A stretch of 64,000 bases of DNA from Haloterrigena sp. KLK7 (GTDB lineage Archaea; Halobacteriota; Halobacteria; Halobacteriales; Natrialbaceae), in contig NZ_CP149787.1 in the NCBI RefSeq assembly GCF_037914945.1, forward strand, positions 62,001-126,000, given 5' to 3'. Numbering within the stretch: position 1 is the stretch's first letter; every line of letters begins with the position of its first letter. A model generated the notes under the pieces. That model did not search any database, was not told the origin of the DNA, and worked only from the letters and a program-made list of their open reading frames with translations. Shown piece by piece: positions 43,651-54,065 of this stretch. A program made the translations under genes and the position numbers.

Positions 43651-43669
43651 CCACCATATAAATGGGTGG
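43651..43669. promoter_or_regulatory. Inverted repeat around a TATA box, upstream of the Bat-like gene
   Basis: CCACCAT ... ATGGGTGG (43651-43669) frames the ATAA of a TATA-like box (CATATAAAT, 43655-43663), about 105 bases before the ATG at 43775. A dimeric regulator bound here would block the promoter. Inference; the box could also serve the divergent dtdA weakly. Confidence 0.45.
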
Positions 43670-43774
43670 CACAGGTCGCCGTCGGTTTTTCCGCGTTCCG
43701 GATGGTAACTGGTAACGGGAACCACTGGAGGGGACGCGGCCGGCACGCCGTGTTCTGCACGCACCTGACTACCA

Positions 43775-46279
43775 ATGACAGACACATCCTCGGAGTGCGA
43801 CGGCGAGACGAACGGGTCGGAGGACGGATCGAACGGCGACGAACTCCCGGAGTTCACCCTCGACGTTCGCCGGCTGACGACCCGTCTCCCCGATTGCGCC
43901 GTCGCGATCCTCGACGCCGACGGTCGTATCGCCACGTGGAACGAGGGCGTCCGGGAACTCACGGGATACGAGGACGCCGAGGTCGTGGGTCGTCACTACC
44001 GGATCCTCTTTCCGCCGGAAGAGCGCACGACCGGCCGTCCGGAGCAGTTGCTCGAGCGCGCACGAACCGAGGGGCGGGTCACGGACGAGGGGTGGCGCCA
44101 CCGGAGCGACGGCAGTCGATTTCGGGCCCGCGAGGCGATCGTGCCGATCCGCCGGACCGAACTCGATGACTCGGCGGCGTTCGACCCCGACGCGACCTCG
44201 CGCGACGGGACGGACGAGTCGGTCGGCGACGTCGTGGCCTACGTGAGCATCCTCCGAGACCGAACGGACGAGTACGAACGCGAGCGGAACCTTCGCGAAG
44301 AGAAGGCGTTCGCGGAGAGCATCTTCGAGGTCCAGCCGGACGTCGTCTACGCCTTCGACGCGGATGGGAACTTCCTCGAGTGGAACGACCGCGTCCCGGA
44401 AGTGACGGGATACGCGGAGTCGGAACTGGCCGAGATGGAGCCCTTCGAGTTCGTCGCACCGGAACACCGCGATCTGGTGGCCGACGCCGTCCAGCGGATT
44501 CTCGAGGAATCGCTGTACGTCTCCGTCGAAGCGGATCTGCTCACGAAGGACGGGCGTCGAATTCCCTACGAGTTCAACACGTCCCGGATCACCGACGAGT
44601 CCGGGACCGTCCTCGGCTTCACCGGCATCGGCCGCGACGTCAGCGACCGCGAGGCCCGCGAGCGGGAGCTCCGCGAGGAGAAGGCGCTGACCGAGAGCAT
44701 CTTCGAGGCCCAGCCGGACCTGCTCTACGCCTACGACACCGAAGGGAACCTGATACACTGGAACGATCGGTTCGAGCAGGCGACGGGCTACGGGCCGGAC
44801 GAACTCGAGGGAAAGCATCCGCTCGAGTTTATCGCCCCATCCGATCGCGATCACATCGCCGACGCCATCGAGCGAATCCTCGAGGACGGCGAGCGCGTCT
44901 CCGCCGAGGGAAGGGTGCTGACGAAGGACGGCGCGGTCGTCCCCTACGAGTTCAACAGCGCGCGGATCACCGACGACACCGGGTCCGTCCTCGGCTTCAC
45001 CGGCGTCGGCCGCGATATCACCGACCGGAAGGCCCGCGAGCGGGAACTCGAGCGCCTGGAACGGCTCAACGCGACGATCAGGACGGTCGACGAGGCGATG
45101 GTCACGGCCGAGACCCGCGACGAGGTCGAGTCCGCGATCGTCGAGACGTTCGCCGACGCGAACGCCTACCGATTCGCCGCTATCGGTCGGGTCGACCGGG
45201 CGATAGCGAGCGACCGGCGGCCGTGGGATCCGCAGGCGTGGGCCGGGATCGATGCGACCGCGGTCGAGACCGTCCTCCCGACGTTCGTCGAGCCGCCGGC
45301 CGGCGCCCCGGACGAGTCGGCGCTCGAGACGGAAACCGTGGCGTGTTATCACGCCCTCCGCGAGAGCGACGTCGACGAGTGGCGTCGCGACGCTCGCGAA
45401 CGCGACTACGGCGCGGTCGCGGTCGTCCCGATCACCGCCAGTGGCCGCACCTACGGGCTGCTCGTCGTTGGGGCCACCGAGTCGGCGGCGTTCACCGACC
45501 GCGAACGGGAGGTCCTCACGGAGTTCGGCGGCACGATCGGGCACGCGATCAACGCGATGGCCGTCCGGCGGCTCCTCTATCAGGACGTCGTCGTCGAACT
45601 CGAGTTCGAAACCACCGACCGGCGGGACGTCTACGTCGACTGTTCGGCCCGCCTCGACTGCCGGCTCTCGGTCGATCACGTGTTGCCGCTGACCGACGAG
45701 CGGTTCATCCATTACGTGACCGTCGCCGACGCCGATCCCGACCGGGTCCGATCGGTCGCGGCCGACTACGACGCGATCGAGGAGATCCGTTCGGCCGATA
45801 CCGACGGGAGAGAGAGCCACTGGGAGGTGGTCGTCGCCGGGCCGACGATCACCGGCTTGCTCGCGGATTACGGCGCTCGGATCCGCTCGCGAGTCGTCGA
45901 CGGCGGCGTCTCGACGACCGTCGTCCAGGTCAGTCCCGACGTCGAGGTTCGCGATCTGGTCGACGCCGTCACCGCGGCCTACCCCGAGACGGAGTTCGTC
46001 TCGAAACGGACCGTCGAGCGACCCGTCGAGACGGGCAGCGACTTCCGTCGACGCGTCGCCGAGGAGTTGACCGAGAAACAGCGGACGGCCCTCGAGGCGG
46101 CCTTCTACGGCGGCTACTTCGAGTGGCCGACGCGAAGCAGCGACGCCGGCGAGATCGCCGACCGACTCGGAATCGCCCGCCAGACGTTCCACCAACACCT
46201 CCGAGTCGCTCAGGCGAAGTTGCTCACGGCGTACTTCGAGACCGGAACCGGCGCCGACCGCGATCTACGGGGGGAATGA
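43775..46279 (+). CDS. PAS/GAF bacterio-opsin-activator-type regulator (Bat-like)
   Basis: Soluble sensor-regulator of 834 residues. It contains PAS domains at about 30-180 (CAVAILDADGRIATWNEGVRELTGYE), 185-300 and 305-420, and then a GAF domain (about 430-600). The Bat HTH_10 portion near 610-820 ends with the helix-turn-helix AAFYGGYFEWPTRSSDAGEIADRLGI. PAS2 and PAS3 are close copies (FEVQPDVVYAFDADGN versus FEAQPDLLYAYDTEGN; both lead to RITD.(S/T)GVLGFTG). HTH_10 proteins control bacterio-opsin and similar genes; the signal is unknown. Confidence 0.88.
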   Translation: MTDTSSECDGETNGSEDGSNGDELPEFTLDVRRLTTRLPDCAVAILDADGRIATWNEGVRELTGYEDAEVVGRHYRILFPPEERTTGRPEQLLERARTEGRVTDEGWRHRSDGSRFRAREAIVPIRRTELDDSAAFDPDATSRDGTDESVGDVVAYVSILRDRTDEYERERNLREEKAFAESIFEVQPDVVYAFDADGNFLEWNDRVPEVTGYAESELAEMEPFEFVAPEHRDLVADAVQRILEESLYVSVEADLLTKDGRRIPYEFNTSRITDESGTVLGFTGIGRDVSDREARERELREEKALTESIFEAQPDLLYAYDTEGNLIHWNDRFEQATGYGPDELEGKHPLEFIAPSDRDHIADAIERILEDGERVSAEGRVLTKDGAVVPYEFNSARITDDTGSVLGFTGVGRDITDRKARERELERLERLNATIRTVDEAMVTAETRDEVESAIVETFADANAYRFAAIGRVDRAIASDRRPWDPQAWAGIDATAVETVLPTFVEPPAGAPDESALETETVACYHALRESDVDEWRRDARERDYGAVAVVPITASGRTYGLLVVGATESAAFTDREREVLTEFGGTIGHAINAMAVRRLLYQDVVVELEFETTDRRDVYVDCSARLDCRLSVDHVLPLTDERFIHYVTVADADPDRVRSVAADYDAIEEIRSADTDGRESHWEVVVAGPTITGLLADYGARIRSRVVDGGVSTTVVQVSPDVEVRDLVDAVTAAYPETEFVSKRTVERPVETGSDFRRRVAEELTEKQRTALEAAFYGGYFEWPTRSSDAGEIADRLGIARQTFHQHLRVAQAKLLTAYFETGTGADRDLRGE

Positions 46280-46361
46280 CGGAATTCTATCGCGGTATCT
46301 CTCGGTCATACCAGAGCACGCTGGTACACCCCTTTCCCGCATCGATCCTCTCTATCGACTA

Positions 46362-47630
46362 ATGAATCCCGGCTCTGATACAGAACGGCTGACCGACGCG
46401 TTCGATGGCCTCGCCGCGCCCCGACGGCGGTATCTCCTCTCGGTTCTCTCCGACCGTCGGGAGGCCATGTCGCTGGACACGCTCGCGACCGAAGTCGCCG
46501 TCCGCGACCACGGCTCGCCGATCGTCACCGACGAGCAAGTCCAGACCGCGCATATCGAACTCGTTCACAACCACGTCCCCCGACTGCTCGAGGCCGGGCT
46601 GCTGGTCGAGGAACCGTCGGCCGACGGAACGCGACGGGTCGCCCTCGCCGACCGGCCGCTGTTCGACGCCGACTGGATGGCGTTCCTGCTCGAGAACCCG
46701 ACCGGCGGTACGGAGTGGGACGAACAGCGAGTGAACCGAACGCTCGAGGCGCTGCGTCCCGCCCGCCGTCGCACGATCTGTAGCGTCCTCGCGAGACACC
46801 CCGACGGGCTCGCCGTCGCCGACCTCGCCGCGACCATCGTGGCGCGGACCGAGGAGACGCGGCTCGTCGACGTCGACGAGTCGGCGCGGGCGCCGATCGA
46901 GACGCGACTCGTCCACGACGACCTGCCCGCGCTCGAGAACGCCGGCCTCGTCGCGTACGATCGGTCGAACGGGACCGCCTCGATCGAGACCGACGCGGCT
47001 CAGTGGCGAGCGCCGTGGCTGGCCGCGGGACCGCTCGCGGACGTGAGCGCGCTTCTGCGATCGTCCGGCGGCCCGTCGGAGACCGCCGGCGTCGACACAG
47101 GGAGCGCGACCGCAGACGTCTCACCGGACGCGGGCACGTGCCGAACGCTCGAGGGCGCGGAGAGCGTCATCGCCAGAAGCCACGAGATCGCGGACAGCGC
47201 CGACGAGGAACTGTTCGTGACGGTTCCCGACGCGGGGCTGCTCGGCCAGCGCTGTCTCGAGCGCTGGCGGGCCGCCGCCGATCGCGGGGTCGACGTCTAC
47301 GTCGGCTCGCGGTCGCCCCGCGTCCGAGACACCGTCAGATCGGCCGTCCCCGAGGCGACGATCTGCGAGCCCCAGTGCGACTGGCTGAACTTCCCCGTCG
47401 GGCGGATCCACCACGGCCACGTCGTCTTCGCCGATCGCGAGCGCGTGATGCTCGTCACGTTCGACGAGGAGCCGTCCGACGCGTCGGGGACGACCGCCAT
47501 CACCGGCGACGGCGCGGAGAACACGCTGGTACGGCTCGTCCGCGAACACGTCGGGCCGCGACTGGACCGACTGCAGTCGCAGTGCGCCGACGAGACCGCA
47601 GACGAGGAGTCGACGCCGCTCCCGCTCTAG
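46362..47630 (+). CDS. Regulator with two DUF7344 winged helices and a PLD-like C-terminus
   Basis: A 422-residue protein. Two copies of the haloarchaeal DUF7344 winged-helix unit run at about 1-110 (LAAPRRRYLLSVLSDRREAMSLD, HIELVHNHVPRLLEAGLLV) and 120-215 (RPARRRTICSVLARHPDGLAV, RLVHDDLPALENAGLVAYD). The C-terminal ~180 residues (AESVIARSHEIADSADEELFV, RAAADRGVDVYVGSRS) resemble the PLD-like effector part of TrmB-family regulators. It lacks HKD motifs for catalysis. Likely a ligand-responsive transcription factor; follows the Bat-like gene by 82 bases. Confidence 0.82.
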   Translation: MNPGSDTERLTDAFDGLAAPRRRYLLSVLSDRREAMSLDTLATEVAVRDHGSPIVTDEQVQTAHIELVHNHVPRLLEAGLLVEEPSADGTRRVALADRPLFDADWMAFLLENPTGGTEWDEQRVNRTLEALRPARRRTICSVLARHPDGLAVADLAATIVARTEETRLVDVDESARAPIETRLVHDDLPALENAGLVAYDRSNGTASIETDAAQWRAPWLAAGPLADVSALLRSSGGPSETAGVDTGSATADVSPDAGTCRTLEGAESVIARSHEIADSADEELFVTVPDAGLLGQRCLERWRAAADRGVDVYVGSRSPRVRDTVRSAVPEATICEPQCDWLNFPVGRIHHGHVVFADRERVMLVTFDEEPSDASGTTAITGDGAENTLVRLVREHVGPRLDRLQSQCADETADEESTPLPL

Positions 47631-47672
47631 GTGATACCGTCAGCTGACATCGTCATCTCGTGACGCGCTCTT

Positions 47673-48620
47673 CTAAGACGGGAACAGCAAGTAGATGAAC
47701 CCGGCGTAGCCGACGACGAGCGCGGCACCGTCGAGTCGCGTGAGCCGCCGTCCGTATCCCATCATCGCGACCAGGACGACCGTGAAGACGATCAGCACGG
47801 GGAGCTCGAGCCGGAGCGTGCTCGAGGCGATGTCGATCGGCGTGATCAGGGCGACGATTCCCAGCACGGCGAGGATGTTATAGATGTTCGAGCCGACGAC
47901 GTTGCCGATGGAGAACTCGGTCTCGCCCCGGACGGCGCCGACGACGGAGGCCGCCAGTTCCGGCAGCGAGGTGCCGAGCGCGAGCACCGTCAGTCCGATG
48001 AAGAGGTCGGAGAAGCCGAGCGCCGACAACAGCCCGGTACCGCCGGAAACCAGCCACCGCGACCCGACGAGGAGCGCGACCAGTCCGCCGAGGACGAGCG
48101 CGACGTCCCGCGGGGCGATGCCGCCGCCGGCGTCGGGATCGTCGACCATCGGCGCCGGATCGGCGTTGACGTAGTAGAGCAGGTAGCCGGTGAAGCCGGC
48201 CAGTACCAGCAGGAAGATCGCGCCCTCGAGGCGACCGATCGTTCCGTTGGCGCCGAGGGCGACCAGCAGTATCGCCGCGAACACCATGAACGGGACGTGC
48301 CGGCGCATGACGAGCGAACTGACCTGCAGGGGCTTGATGAGCGCGGAGACGCCGAGCACCAGGCCGATGTTGGCGATGTTCGAGCCGATGACCGCGCCGA
48401 GCCCGATATCGGTCGAGACGTTCAGCGCACCGATCGTCGAGACGAACAGTTCCGGCGCGGTCGTCGCGAAGGCGACGACCGTCACGCCGACGGTCGCCGC
48501 CCGGAGGCCGATCCCCAGCGCGAGCCGGCCGGCCCCCGCGACGAGCAACTCCGCGCCGCCGTAGAGCGCGACGATACCGGCCGCGAGCAGGACGAGATAC
48601 AGCGGGATGCCGGAGAGCAT
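47673..48620 (-). CDS. Sodium/calcium exchanger family protein
   Basis: Calcium/cation antiporter (CaCA) of 315 residues and about 10 membrane helices. Two alpha repeats with the ion-binding acidic residues appear as VAFATTAPELFVSTIGA with GAVIGSNIANIGLVLG, and LALGTSLPELAASVVGA with GNVVGSNIYNILAVLG. It probably exchanges Na+ for Ca2+, important in high salt. ATG 48620 (MLSGIPLYLV) directly precedes the first helix; the longer frame upstream is noise. Convergent with the DUF7344-PLD gene. Confidence 0.93.
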   Translation of the reverse strand: MLSGIPLYLVLLAAGIVALYGGAELLVAGAGRLALGIGLRAATVGVTVVAFATTAPELFVSTIGALNVSTDIGLGAVIGSNIANIGLVLGVSALIKPLQVSSLVMRRHVPFMVFAAILLVALGANGTIGRLEGAIFLLVLAGFTGYLLYYVNADPAPMVDDPDAGGGIAPRDVALVLGGLVALLVGSRWLVSGGTGLLSALGFSDLFIGLTVLALGTSLPELAASVVGAVRGETEFSIGNVVGSNIYNILAVLGIVALITPIDIASSTLRLELPVLIVFTVVLVAMMGYGRRLTRLDGAALVVGYAGFIYLLFPS

Positions 48621-48793
48621 AGCGGCGGCTACTCGAGAGGGGACCAAAAGGAATCCGAAAGCCTCCGACGCCGGTCCCGGGCCGCGTTCGATCGATATCG
48701 TCGAGTCGGGTCGGGTCGGGTCAAATTCGGATCGCGCGCGGACGCTCCGTCGAAGTCGCACCGATTATAGTCCCCTCGGAGTGACTGTGGGGT

Positions 48794-49609
48794 ATGGCTA
48801 TGGACGTCTTCGGGTTGCTCGGCAATCCGGTCGGACACTCGCTGTCGCCGCCGATGCACGACGCTGCGTACGACGAACTCGGTCTCGAGGCTCGCTACGT
48901 CACCTTCGAGCCCGCGCCCGAGGATATCACCGACGCGATCGACGGCGCCGACGCGCTGGGAATTACGGGACTGAACGTGACGATCCCGTTCAAACGGGAC
49001 GCCCTCGAGTGCGTCGACGCGGACGAGCTGGCGACCCGGATCGGTGCGGTCAACACGATCGATTTCACGGGCGAAGGCGCGCCCACGGGCCACAACACCG
49101 ACGCGATCGGTGCCCTGCGCGCCCTGCGGGATCACGGCGTGGCCGTCGACGGTGCACGTGCGGTCGTCGTCGGCGCGGGCGGCGCGGGCCGGGCCGTCGC
49201 CTTCGGCCTCGCCGACGCGGGCGCGACGGTCGAGATCGCCAACCGGACCGCGTCGAAGGCCCGCGACCTCGCCGACGAGGTGCCGGGCGCCACGGGTCAC
49301 GGCCTCGAGGCCGACGCGCTCGCCGACCTGCTTTCCGACGCCGACGTGCTCGTCAACGCCACCAGCGTCGGCATGGAGGAAGACGAGACGCCGGTGCCGG
49401 CCGACGCGCTCCACGGCGAGCTGGCCGTGCTCGATGCGGTCTACCGCCCGCTCGAGACGCGGCTCCTGCGGGACGCGGCCGCGGCCGGGGCGACGACCGT
49501 CGACGGCGCGTGGATGTTGCTCTACCAGGGCGTCGAGGCCTTCGAGCGCTGGACCGGGCGGGAGGCGCCGGTCGACGTGATGAACGCGGCGCTTCGCGAT
49601 CGGCTCTGA
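48794..49609 (+). CDS. aroE: Shikimate dehydrogenase AroE
   Basis: NADP-linked enzyme reducing 3-dehydroshikimate to shikimate in the chorismate pathway; 271 residues. It has the shikimate-binding [17 protein letters not shown] and [13 protein letters not shown], catalytic NTDAIG (Asp) and the dinucleotide loop [17 protein letters not shown]. The C-terminal ILYQG-like [12 protein letters not shown] is complete. ATG 48794 is preferred over 48800 because a TATA-like GATTATAG (48763-48770) sits about 27 bases upstream. Its product feeds chorismate to the pab genes downstream. Confidence 0.95.
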   Translation: MAMDVFGLLGNPVGHSLSPPMHDAAYDELGLEARYVTFEPAPEDITDAIDGADALGITGLNVTIPFKRDALECVDADELATRIGAVNTIDFTGEGAPTGHNTDAIGALRALRDHGVAVDGARAVVVGAGGAGRAVAFGLADAGATVEIANRTASKARDLADEVPGATGHGLEADALADLLSDADVLVNATSVGMEEDETPVPADALHGELAVLDAVYRPLETRLLRDAAAAGATTVDGAWMLLYQGVEAFERWTGREAPVDVMNAALRDRL

Positions 49610-49688
49610 GCCGGGCTATGGCTGGAATCGGCGGCCGAGATCCGAGTATCAGGCGAATTTAAGTGATGGAACCGACTATATCGCCACA

Positions 49689-50432
49689 ATGGCAATCCTC
49701 CAAAAGCTGAAGTCGCTGCTCGGGTTCGGCGATTCGGACCCGGAGCGAGGACGCGGTCGAGAGGTCGGGGTAACGGTCGAACGGGAAGGGTCGCGGGAGG
49801 ACGAGGCCGACACCGAATCGACCGAGACGGAACCGGCGACCGAGACGCCGCCGGCAACGGAAACGCCGGCGCCCTCGAGTTCGACGAGCGGCGCGGACGA
49901 AACGGGCGCCGAGACCGACGAGACGACCGCCGGTACCGACGACTCGGCCGTCGACGCCGACGACTCGGCCATCGAGACCGGCGAATCGACGGCCGCCGAG
50001 CCGGCCGCATCGACGTCTACCGACGAATCCGAGGCGGCGAGCGCCTCCGACACGGCGGACGAAACGCCGGACGTCGAGGATCTGCCCGACAGCGCCGCGG
50101 ATCCCGCTATCAAGGGGTCCGAGCCGGAAACTGAGCCGGAGCCGGAACCGGAGGCGGCCGAGGAACCCGACGAACCGGAGCCGGCAGCCGAGTCCGCCGA
50201 GCCGGACGCGGACGAGTCGTCCGAGCCGCTGGACGCGGCCGACGACGAAGCCAGCCAGGAACCGGTCACCTCGATCAAGGGGATCGGCCCCGCCTACGCG
50301 GACCGTCTCGCCGCCGCCGGGGTCGAAACGGTCGGCGAACTCGCCGCCGCCGACGCGGAGGAACTGTCCGAGCAGACCGATATCTCCGAAAAGCGCATTC
50401 AGGGCTGGATCGACAGAGCGGAGGTCCGCTAG
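49689..50432 (+). CDS. Acidic low-complexity protein with C-terminal helix-hairpin-helix
   Basis: A 247-residue protein in three parts. A short amphipathic helix ([13 protein letters not shown], residues 2-14) comes first. A disordered acidic stretch rich in Glu, Asp, Thr, Ser and Pro (about 30-190) follows. The end is a DUF4332-like helix-hairpin-helix domain (about 193-247; [19 protein letters not shown], then [13 protein letters not shown]). HhH domains of this kind bind DNA or act as protein-interaction units. The N-terminal helix could touch the membrane. Function unknown. Confidence 0.75.
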   Translation: MAILQKLKSLLGFGDSDPERGRGREVGVTVEREGSREDEADTESTETEPATETPPATETPAPSSSTSGADETGAETDETTAGTDDSAVDADDSAIETGESTAAEPAASTSTDESEAASASDTADETPDVEDLPDSAADPAIKGSEPETEPEPEPEAAEEPDEPEPAAESAEPDADESSEPLDAADDEASQEPVTSIKGIGPAYADRLAAAGVETVGELAAADAEELSEQTDISEKRIQGWIDRAEVR

Positions 50433-50569
50433 TCGCCGACGCTCGCCCGCCCGCGACCGACCGTTCGAACCCCGTTCTCCCACTCTCCCGACGGCTACCC
50501 TCGGTACGCTCGTTTTCCGTCGCTCTCGAAACCGCAAGAGGATTAGGCGCTCGCCCCCTTCCGAGGGGT

Positions 50570-52234
50570 ATGAGCGATCCGCGCGTCGTCACCTCGCTCG
50601 CGTCGTTTCGAGCCGCTGCCCGCGAGCGGCTCGAGGGGGACGACGCCGCGCCGACCGACGACGTGCCGACCGACGACGTGCCGACGCGCCCGCCCGGCGT
50701 TCGGATTCCCGTCGAGGTCCGCGTCGCCGTCGACGATCCGTTTCTCGCCTATCGCCGAGCACGCGATTCCAGCGGGGGCACCGTCTTCCTCGAGACGACC
50801 GGCGGTCAGCCCGGCTGGGGCTACTTCGGCGTCGACCCCGTCGACCGGCTGACGGTCGGGTCCGACGCGGTCGCCCGAACGAACGACGGCGATTCGCCGA
50901 CGCTCGCCGCGCTCGAGGGCGTCCTCGACGGCGACGAGCTGATTCGCGGCGACTGTTCGGTCCCCTACCCCTGCGGGGCGATCGGCTGGCTCTCCTACGA
51001 CGTCGCCCGCGAACTCGAGTCCCTCCCCGAATCGGCGGTCGACGACCGGGGGCTGCCGCGCCTCGAGGTCGGCGTCTACGACCGGCTGGTGGCCTGGGAG
51101 GCGCCGACCGACGAGGGCGACGGGGTGACGCTGCGGGTGACGGCCTGTCCGCGAGTCGGGGTCGATGCAGCCGACGCCGTTACGTCTGACCCTGCCGACG
51201 CGCTCGAGGCGGCCTACGAACGCGGCCGCGACCGCGCGCTCGACCTCGCGCGGGCCGCCCTCGAGGGCGATCCCGCGATCGGCGAGCCGCCGGTCGCGAC
51301 GTCCGAAGCGACGTTCGAGAGCGACTGCGGCCGCGAGGCGTTCGCCGAGCGCGTCCGCCGAGTCAAGGAGTACGTCCGGGACGGCGACACCTTTCAGGCG
51401 AACGTCTCCCAGCGGCTGGTCGCCCCCGCGGCGGTCCACCCCGTCGCGGCCTACGACGCCCTCCGCCGGGTCAACCCCGCCCCGTACTCGGGGCTCCTCG
51501 AGTTGCGCGCGGCCGATCTGGTGAGCGCGAGTCCCGAGCTATTGTTAGAACGCGACGGTGACGACGTGCGAACGGAGCCCATCGCGGGCACGCGACCGCG
51601 CGGGGAGACACCCGAGGCGGATCGAGCGCTCGAGGACGACCTCCGAACCGACGAGAAGGAGCGGGCCGAACACGCGATGCTGGTCGATCTCGAGCGCAAC
51701 GACCTCGGGAAGGTCTGCGAGTACGGCTCCGTGGCGGTCGACGAGTACCGGCGGATCGACCGCTACGCCGAGGTGATGCACCTCGTCTCGAACGTGACGG
51801 GCCGACTCCGCGACGACGAGACGCTGGCCGACGCCGTCGCCGCCGTCTTTCCGGGCGGCACGATCACCGGCGCGCCGAAACCGCGCACGATGGAGATCAT
51901 CGACGAACTCGAGGCGACCCGCCGGGGTCCCTACACGGGCAGCGTCGGGGTCTTCGGCTTCGACGGCCGGGCGACGCTTTCCATCGTCATTCGGACGCTC
52001 GTCCGCCACGCCGACGAGTACCACCTCCGCGTCGGCGCCGGGATCGTCCACGACTCCGAGCCCTACCGGGAGTACGACGAGACCCTCGACAAGGCCCGCG
52101 CGCTGATCACCGCGGTCGACGAGGCGCTGGGCGAGCGGGCCGGGATGGGACTCGAGGCCGGCGGCGGAGCGGCCCCAGGCGACGGGGAGGCAACCGCCCT
52201 CGACGGCCGCGGCGGCGGTGATTCCGATGAGTGA
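50570..52234 (+). CDS. pabB: Aminodeoxychorismate/anthranilate synthase component I
   Basis: Chorismate-using synthase, 554 residues. The N-terminal domain ends near 190, then the chorismate-binding domain spans about 235-520: [49 protein letters not shown], and [22 protein letters not shown]. It is followed by the glutamine amidotransferase and an aminotransferase-class-IV gene, the p-aminobenzoate order. The diagnostic residue in PIAGT is Ala, as in TrpE, where E. coli PabB has Lys, so anthranilate as product is possible. Overlaps the next gene by eight bases. Confidence 0.85.
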   Translation: MSDPRVVTSLASFRAAARERLEGDDAAPTDDVPTDDVPTRPPGVRIPVEVRVAVDDPFLAYRRARDSSGGTVFLETTGGQPGWGYFGVDPVDRLTVGSDAVARTNDGDSPTLAALEGVLDGDELIRGDCSVPYPCGAIGWLSYDVARELESLPESAVDDRGLPRLEVGVYDRLVAWEAPTDEGDGVTLRVTACPRVGVDAADAVTSDPADALEAAYERGRDRALDLARAALEGDPAIGEPPVATSEATFESDCGREAFAERVRRVKEYVRDGDTFQANVSQRLVAPAAVHPVAAYDALRRVNPAPYSGLLELRAADLVSASPELLLERDGDDVRTEPIAGTRPRGETPEADRALEDDLRTDEKERAEHAMLVDLERNDLGKVCEYGSVAVDEYRRIDRYAEVMHLVSNVTGRLRDDETLADAVAAVFPGGTITGAPKPRTMEIIDELEATRRGPYTGSVGVFGFDGRATLSIVIRTLVRHADEYHLRVGAGIVHDSEPYREYDETLDKARALITAVDEALGERAGMGLEAGGGAAPGDGEATALDGRGGGDSDE

Positions 52235-52901
52235 GCGTCCGACGACCGACGGCACGCGAATCCTCGTCGTGGACAACTACGACTCCTTCGCGTACAATCT
52301 GGTACAGTACGTCGGCGAAGTCGCGGACGAGGTGATCGTCCGTCGCAACGACGAAATCGACCTCACCGACCTCGAGTCGATCGACCCGACCGGCATCGTC
52401 GTCTCGCCGGGACCGGGAACGCCCGAGGAGGCGGGAATCTCGATCCCGCTGTTCGCCGAGACGGAGTATCCGATTCTGGGGGTCTGTCTGGGCCATCAGG
52501 CCCTCTGTGCGGCCAACGGGGCGCCGGTCGTCCGCGCGCCCCACGTCGTCCACGGCAAGCCCTCGACGGTCGAGCACGACGGCGACGGGATCTTCGCGGA
52601 ACTGCCCGAGACGTTCCAGGTCGGGCGGTATCACTCGCTGGCGGTCGACCGCGCGGATCTGCCCGACGAACTTCTCGAGACGGCGCGGACGACCGACGAG
52701 CGCGGCGTGTCGATGGCGGTCCGCCACGCCGAGTTGCCCCACGTCGGCGTCCAGTTCCATCCCGAGAGCATCCTGACGCGGGGCCACGACGACGCGGCGG
52801 GCGGCGACGGCATCTCGCTGCGGGTCGGGAAACGCATGATCGCCAACTTCTGTGCGTTCGCCGCGGAAGCGACGGCGGAGGAGGAACCGCGGCATGGCTG
52901 A
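52227..52901 (+). CDS. pabA: Glutamine amidotransferase component (PabA/TrpG)
   Basis: Class I glutaminase that supplies ammonia to component I; 224 residues. The start is [17 protein letters not shown]. The nucleophile region is [11 protein letters not shown], the oxyanion strand [11 protein letters not shown], and the catalytic His-Glu is in [12 protein letters not shown]. Overlaps pabB by eight bases at the 5' side and the aminotransferase gene by eight at the 3' side, so the three should be translated together. Confidence 0.94.
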   Translation: MSERPTTDGTRILVVDNYDSFAYNLVQYVGEVADEVIVRRNDEIDLTDLESIDPTGIVVSPGPGTPEEAGISIPLFAETEYPILGVCLGHQALCAANGAPVVRAPHVVHGKPSTVEHDGDGIFAELPETFQVGRYHSLAVDRADLPDELLETARTTDERGVSMAVRHAELPHVGVQFHPESILTRGHDDAAGGDGISLRVGKRMIANFCAFAAEATAEEEPRHG

Positions 52902-53817
52902 CGGAGACGGGGAGCGCTACTACCACGTCGACGGCGAGATCGTTCCCGCGAGCGAGGCGACCGTCAGCGTCGACGACCGGGGCTTCCGGTACGGCGACGC
53001 CGCCTTCGAGACGCTGCGGGCCTACGGCGGGACGGTCTTCGCGTGGGACCGCCATCTCGAGCGCCTCGAGCGGACCTGCGACGCCCTGTCGCTCGCACAC
53101 GGCCTGACCGACGCCGACCTCCGCGCGCGGATCGACGAGACCCTCGCGGCGAACGACCTCGCGGACGCCTACGTCCGCCTCTCGATCACGCGGGGCGTCC
53201 AGCCGGGCAAACTCACCCCCCAGCCCGAGGTCGATCCGACGGTCGTGGTCTACGCCAAACCGCTCCCTCGCGGGGGCCTCGAGGGCGAGTCCGTCTGGGA
53301 CGACCCGGCGACCGTGCGGACGGTCGAGACGCGCCGGACGCCGAGCGAGGCGATCCCGGCCGCGGCGAAGACACACAACTACCTGAACGGGATCCTCGCG
53401 CGCGCGGAACTGCGTCGGGGCGGGGGTGGGGCCGGCAACGAGACCGAGGACGGAACGACGACAGCGGACGAAGCCCTCATGCGCGACCTCGAGGGGTCGG
53501 TTGCGGAGGGCGCGACGAGCAACCTGTTCTTCGTTCGCGACGGCACCCTCCATACGCCGACGACCGATGGCCCCGTCCTGCCGGGGATCACCCGCGAACT
53601 CGTCCTCGAGTCGGCCGCCGAGGACGGAATTCCGACTCGAGAGGGACGGTACGACCTCGCGGACGTCCGCGGGGCCGACGAGGCGTTTCTGACCAATCGC
53701 ACGTGGGAGCTTCGCCCGATCGAGACCCTCGACGGGCGAGCGATCGGCGCCGGCCCGGTCACGGAGCGACTCTCGCGGCTGTACGACGAACGCGTCGAAT
53801 GGACCTGTTACTCGTAG
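52894..53817 (+). CDS. pabC: Aminodeoxychorismate lyase / class IV aminotransferase
   Basis: PLP enzyme that releases p-aminobenzoate from aminodeoxychorismate, or a branched-chain/D-amino acid aminotransferase; 307 residues. It starts HVDGEIVPASEATVSVDDRGFRYGD. The lysine motif lies in AAAKTHNYLNGILA, and the product side chain region is SVAEGATSNLFFVRDG, with PGITRELVLE. Its place in the pab operon supports PabC. The ATG at 52894 is inside the pabA overlap; an upstream in-frame ATG is a shadow. Confidence 0.9.
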   Translation: MADGDGERYYHVDGEIVPASEATVSVDDRGFRYGDAAFETLRAYGGTVFAWDRHLERLERTCDALSLAHGLTDADLRARIDETLAANDLADAYVRLSITRGVQPGKLTPQPEVDPTVVVYAKPLPRGGLEGESVWDDPATVRTVETRRTPSEAIPAAAKTHNYLNGILARAELRRGGGGAGNETEDGTTTADEALMRDLEGSVAEGATSNLFFVRDGTLHTPTTDGPVLPGITRELVLESAAEDGIPTREGRYDLADVRGADEAFLTNRTWELRPIETLDGRAIGAGPVTERLSRLYDERVEWTCYS

Positions 53818-54065
53818 GGTCCAGAGCGCTACGGCTCGCGGTCGTGTACGAACCCGCAGATCTCGTTCGCGACCCGCTCGACGCCGACTCGATCTCGTCT
53901 CGTCGTGACTGGCGCACTCGAGTGCGACCGACGGAGCGTCGCCTCGAGCGCGACGAACACGGCACGTACGCTCCGGAGATATCCAACGCAACGATGGAGT
54001 CGTCGTCGCGAAAGAAATCGGCGGGTCAGCTCCCGTTCACTCGTCGGGAGACGATTCCGCAACGC

